Origin: Eubacteriales bacterium
GTDB taxonomy: Bacteria; Bacillota; Clostridia; Christensenellales; Aristaeellaceae
Length of the DNA: 45,420 nucleotides
Reading direction: 5' to 3'
Assembly: GCA_028701335.1 (NCBI GenBank)
Contig: JAQVQY010000005.1
Location: 1-45,420, forward strand
Each line of letters starts with the position of its first letter. Position 1 is the stretch's first letter. The translations under genes and the position numbers were made by a program. Positions 41,902 to 45,420 of the stretch are shown in pieces. A model generated the notes under the pieces. It searched no databases. It was given only the letters and a program-made list of their open reading frames with translations, and was not told where the DNA came from.

Positions 41902-43911
41902 CTATGCTTTCTCCGGGCTCCCTGCCAACTGAATCAGGGCATCGGCGATCTGCGGGTCAAACTGGCTGCCTGCGCCCTCCCTGATGTAGTGAATGGCCGC
42001 CGGGTTTCGTTCCTCAGCCGGCAGCCGCTGCGTGTGCGCCACCCGGGCGTACGCCTCACAAACCGCGATGATCCTGGATATCAAAGGAATCTGCTCGCCC
42101 ACAAGGCCTTTTGGGTAACCGGTGCCATCCCACTTTTCGTGGTGGCTGTAAATATACCCCGCGATATCCAGCGTGTCATCAAACAGGCTGAGGATGCGAT
42201 ACCCATACAGCGGATGCTGCATGATCCTGGATATTTCTTCCCTGGAATAAACATCTTTTTCCATTATCTTTCTGTCCAGCACTATTTTTCCGATGTCGTG
42301 CAGATAGGCGGCCTGCTCCAGTTTGCTGACGTCATTGGCGGGCAGCTTCAAAGCGGCCCCGAGCCTGGCGCAAAGCTTTTGGGTGTGCGCTGAGTGCTGC
42401 TTTTCGCGCGGGTATTTGGTATGCAAATCCCCGATCACGGTATCCAGCATCTGTCTGTTTTCGGACTTGCGGTTGATGGTTTTATCCATGTACATCCCAT
42501 TGTCCGCATCCAGCATGACATCGTCCAGGGATTGGCTGGGGTTTGTTTTTGTGGAAACACCGGCGGAAATGCTGCACCTGATGGCAGCGACACGCACGCC
42601 GGCAACCAGGGATTTGATTTCCGACAGGATTTCCATGGCGCCCTCCCGGGATGTCCGGGGCAGCAACAGGACAAATTCATCCCCGCCGATCCGCGCGATG
42701 ATGTCCCCCGGGCGGCAAACCTGTCTGAAGATGGCGGAGGCCTTCTGTATCAGCTCGTCGCCTGCGGCATGGCCAAAGATATCATTGGTCATCTTCAGCC
42801 AGTTGATATCGGCAGCAATCACAGACAGGGGGAGATTCTCCCGCGTGTCGATTGCCGCCCGGTTCTCTTCGAAACATCTCCTGTTCTGCAGGCCAGTCAG
42901 AGCGTCGTAGAAGCTCAGGTAGTTTATTTCCGCTTCCCTTTCCTTGCGCTGGCTGATGTCCATAAAGGTGATCACAGCGCCCACGATGTCCCCGTTCTTG
43001 ATTTTTGGAAAGGAGGAATATTCCACTGCAAAGGATGTGCCGTCCCGGCGCCAGAACACTTCATCCTCCGTATGGGCGCTTTCGCCAAGGGAAAATGCTT
43101 TGAAAATCCTGCAGTCCTCTTCAGGATACGGGCTGCCGTCATCGCGGGAATGATGGATCTGCCGGTGCATGTTCTTTCCCAACAGTTCCTTTTCATTGCT
43201 GTATCCCAGCATTTCCAGGCAGCTTCTGTTGCAGAATGTGCAATTCCCTTCTTTGTCAATGCCGTAAATGGCTTCGGCGGAGGAATCCAGAATCAGGCGA
43301 AGGTCGTTTCTGCTTTCATCCATCAGGAGGATGGTGCCGTTGAGCTCGTGCCAGACATCCTCCCTGGTCTTCTCATAATAGGAAATCATCAACAACTGGC
43401 TGAGGCTTGCGCCCAGGATGTTGAATACAGCCTGCGCGTTGAAGCCCGCCGGGCTCCAGCGGGGCATATTGGAAAGAATAAAATAAAGCATATAGCCAAA
43501 AAACAGAAGGATGGCAATCCGCGCCGCCTTGCGTCTGAGCAGAAAATAGGCAAAGGGCGGAACCATGGACATCCAGATCAGGCCGTAATTCTGATACTGA
43601 ACGATTTGATAGAAGGAAATTTGGCACAGGATCAGCGCTGCAATGGCAATGTAGGCGACAGGTTCGTACCTGTCAGTATTCCTGAAGTAAATCAACGCAG
43701 AAAACGCAACGGCAACACCCGCCGCGTTGATCATGGCGGCGCTGTACGTCTAAAAAAGAACAATGTTGATCACCACGAAAACCGAGCAGATGGCTATCAC
43801 GCCGATCAACAGGGCATTAAGCAGGCTCACCTTCCGGTACAGCGCGTCTGCTTTTGAAAACCTTCCCTGATTGCTCAGGAATCTGTCGATCGGCTGTGCG
43901 GTGCCTCTCAT
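41902..43911 (-). pseudogene. Membrane PAS-GGDEF-HD-GYP cyclic-di-GMP protein with in-frame TAG
   Basis: The reading frame from ATG 43911 is broken by a single TAG at 43750-43752 and then continues in the same frame to 41902. The break falls between what should be the first and second membrane helices. Downstream of it are further helices, a PAS domain, a GGDEF domain with intact ARIGGDEF and the inhibitory RxxD site (RPGD), and an HD-GYP domain with YLHDIGKI and HHEKWDGTGYP. In the HD-GYP domain the later Asp-rich helix reads VCEAYARV, so two Asp positions usual there are lost. An internal ATG at 43734 could yield 610 residues without the first helix, but it has no ribosome binding site. It may be a fresh nonsense mutation, a sequencing error or read-through. 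Confidence 0.75.
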
Positions 43912-43930
43912 CGCCTTTTGATCTCCTGCA

Positions 43931-45420
43931 TCAATGATTGCCTTCATCAGGCCTGCTTTCATTCTGCCTGGCTATAAATGCCAAAGCATCCCCTTCATCC
44001 AGCGGCCTTGCCAGCAGGTACCCCTGAATCCGGTCGCAGCCATATTCCTTCAGGCGGCTTAGCTGGCTCTCGTGCTCCACCCCTTCGGCCACCACAAAGT
44101 AGCCCAGCTTGTGCGCCATAGAAATGATATCACTGGTAATGGCCCTTCCCGGGTCCGCACCTATCAGCTGATCGATAAAATGCTTGTCGATCTTCAGGCA
44201 GTCCACATGCAGCTCCTTCTGCCGGGACAGGGAGGAGTATCCTGTCCCAAAATCATCGATGCATACGCGTATTCCGGTTTTCCGCAGCTTCTCAATGCTC
44301 CGGTTGGCTGCCGCATAGTCCGAGGTAAAGATGGATTCCGTAATTTCGATCAGGACGTTGCTTGGATTGACCGCCATCCTGCCCATCATCCGGATCAGCC
44401 CGTCCGCAAAATCGGGGTGCAGCAACTGAATCGCGGATACATTCACGGAAACGCTCAGGGTATCATACCCCAATTCACCCAATTTCCCCAGAAAAGCGAA
44501 CGCCTGGATAAACACGCTTTCCCCCAGGGGAAGGACCAGTTTGGTCTTCTCAGCCACCGGGGTAAATTCCATTGGCATGACCAGCCCAAGATTGTCTGTC
44601 CTCAGCCGCGCCAGCGCTTCAAACCCTGCAACGCTCCCTTTCTGAACATCAAGAATCGGCTGGTACTGCAGGAACAGCTCATGGCCGCGCTCTTTGCCCG
44701 CGGCGGCGGAGAGGGCGTGCCGGATGGCTCCCTCCCGGTTGACCATGGCCTCAAGCTGGTTATTGTAGGCGGTGATGCCAAAATCCTTGTGCGATACGGC
44801 AATGCTTCGTTCCGATGCGATCAGCAGCCTCCTGAGGATCGCGTCAGCGTCCAAATCCGCTTCGGCCTCCCCGATTTCCAGAATGCCGATGCCCCCGCTG
44901 ATCCTGTCCGTCACAAACAGCGCCTCCAGTGTTTCCGCAAGGGACTCAGAAAAGGCAACCAGTTCGTTTATATCCCCGTAATCCTTAAGATAATAGACAA
45001 AACGGTTGGCATAGGTCTGGAAAAGCATGCAATTGTCGGCGCAATGCGAACTCAGGGCCTTGGCCGCACCGTTGATCAGGTTCTGCGCATACTGAAAGCC
45101 ATAGTTGGCGGCCAGCACCTCCACCATGCTCAGGTTGATGCCGATGAGCGCCCTTTTCCTGCCATCTCTGATGCCGGCTTCTTTCTTCAGAATCTCCTCC
45201 AGATACTCCCGGTTGTATAAGCCTGTCAACTTGTCATGCTCGTTGAGAAAGACGAGATGATCCTCCAGATCCTTCCTGTCGGAGATATCAAAGATGATCC
45301 CTTCCAGCGCCTCGACTTCGCCCTGGTCATCGTAGACGCCTTGGCCGATTTCCAGCACCCATTTGCGCTTGCCCTGAAAAGTCACCAGCTCATACTCTGA
45401 CCGGAAGGGCTGTCTCTTTG
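43931..45420 (-). CDS. PAS / degenerate GGDEF / EAL phosphodiesterase, cut by the window edge
   Basis: The frame is open to the right edge of the window, so the N-terminus is missing; about 496 residues are visible. The visible part starts inside a PAS domain (EYELVTFQGKRKWVLEIG). A GGDEF domain follows in which the catalytic GGDEF motif is replaced by TYANRFVY, so it cannot make cyclic-di-GMP. The EAL domain keeps its key residues: FEALARL, Asn in SVNVSAIQLL, Glu in IEITES, the Asp pair in IDDFGTGYSSL, Lys in LKIDKHFI, Glu in VAEGVEHESQ and QGYLLARPL. It should hydrolyse cyclic-di-GMP. It lies just upstream of the interrupted GGDEF-HD-GYP gene on the same strand. Confidence 0.88.
   Translation of the reverse strand, partial: KRQPFRSEYELVTFQGKRKWVLEIGQGVYDDQGEVEALEGIIFDISDRKDLEDHLVFLNEHDKLTGLYNREYLEEILKKEAGIRDGRKRALIGINLSMVEVLAANYGFQYAQNLINGAAKALSSHCADNCMLFQTYANRFVYYLKDYGDINELVAFSESLAETLEALFVTDRISGGIGILEIGEAEADLDADAILRRLLIASERSIAVSHKDFGITAYNNQLEAMVNREGAIRHALSAAAGKERGHELFLQYQPILDVQKGSVAGFEALARLRTDNLGLVMPMEFTPVAEKTKLVLPLGESVFIQAFAFLGKLGELGYDTLSVSVNVSAIQLLHPDFADGLIRMMGRMAVNPSNVLIEITESIFTSDYAAANRSIEKLRKTGIRVCIDDFGTGYSSLSRQKELHVDCLKIDKHFIDQLIGADPGRAITSDIISMAHKLGYFVVAEGVEHESQLSRLKEYGCDRIQGYLLARPLDEGDALAFIARQNESRPDEGNH

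Noticed and set aside
42394-43857. Long plus-strand open frame opposite the HD-GYP gene (487 codons)
   Set aside because: The minus strand carries unmistakable GGDEF and HD-GYP motifs; the plus frame is a compositional shadow.

Overview
The window is a 45.4 kb stretch of a GC-rich bacterial chromosome with tightly packed genes, clear GGAGG-type ribosome binding sites and sigma-A type promoters (TTGACA-17-TATAAT variants). The gene families (three tandem M42 peptidases, a secreted multi-SH3 protein with Thr/Pro linkers, PgcA-type phosphoglucomutase, ribose-type sugar ABC importers, a DUF6487-like protein, a ROK regulator) point to a high-GC anaerobic member of the Clostridia (Bacillota). The class is an inference; no rRNA, tRNA or other marker is present to fix it. 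No mobile element, CRISPR array or phage gene was seen.

Layout. 1-6.1 kb: an ArsR-type repressor; a Trk potassium uptake pair (trkA-trkH); a SagB-type nitroreductase; an N5-(carboxyethyl)ornithine synthase-like dehydrogenase; and a decayed ArsC/Spx-family gene. 6.1-17.1 kb (minus strand): a GNAT acetyltransferase, a compact alanyl-tRNA synthetase, a UPF0145 protein, three consecutive M42 aminopeptidases with their own promoter, an HI0933-type flavoprotein and a 1114-residue secreted protein with nine SH3-like repeats. 17.2-20.0 kb: phosphoglucomutase (plus) converging on an aldo/keto reductase (minus).

20.1-31.5 kb (minus strand) is one apparent ten-gene operon. In order of transcription it holds a NagB-like deaminase/isomerase, an M24-fold protein, a PIG-L deacetylase, a complete ribose-type ABC importer (permease, ATPase, binding protein), a second M24-fold protein, and a second complete importer (ATPase, permease, binding protein), closed by a terminator. 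A ROK regulator is divergently encoded. The shared intergenic region has two good promoters and a perfect palindrome just downstream of the operon promoter. Both M24 proteins have lost most of the peptidase metal ligands. The locus looks like an undescribed uptake and breakdown route for an N-acylated amino sugar or amino-sugar conjugate.

33.4-41.9 kb (plus strand) is a second sugar operon with its own promoter: Gfo/Idh/MocA dehydrogenase, zinc alcohol dehydrogenase, xylose-isomerase-like TIM barrel, ABC binding protein, ATPase, permease, a second TIM barrel and a second Gfo/Idh/MocA dehydrogenase. This composition suggests oxidation and isomerisation or lyase chemistry on a polyol, inositol or keto-sugar. 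41.9-45.4 kb (minus strand) carries two cyclic-di-GMP proteins: a PAS/degenerate-GGDEF/EAL protein cut by the window edge, and a membrane PAS-GGDEF-HD-GYP protein whose frame is interrupted by an in-frame TAG.
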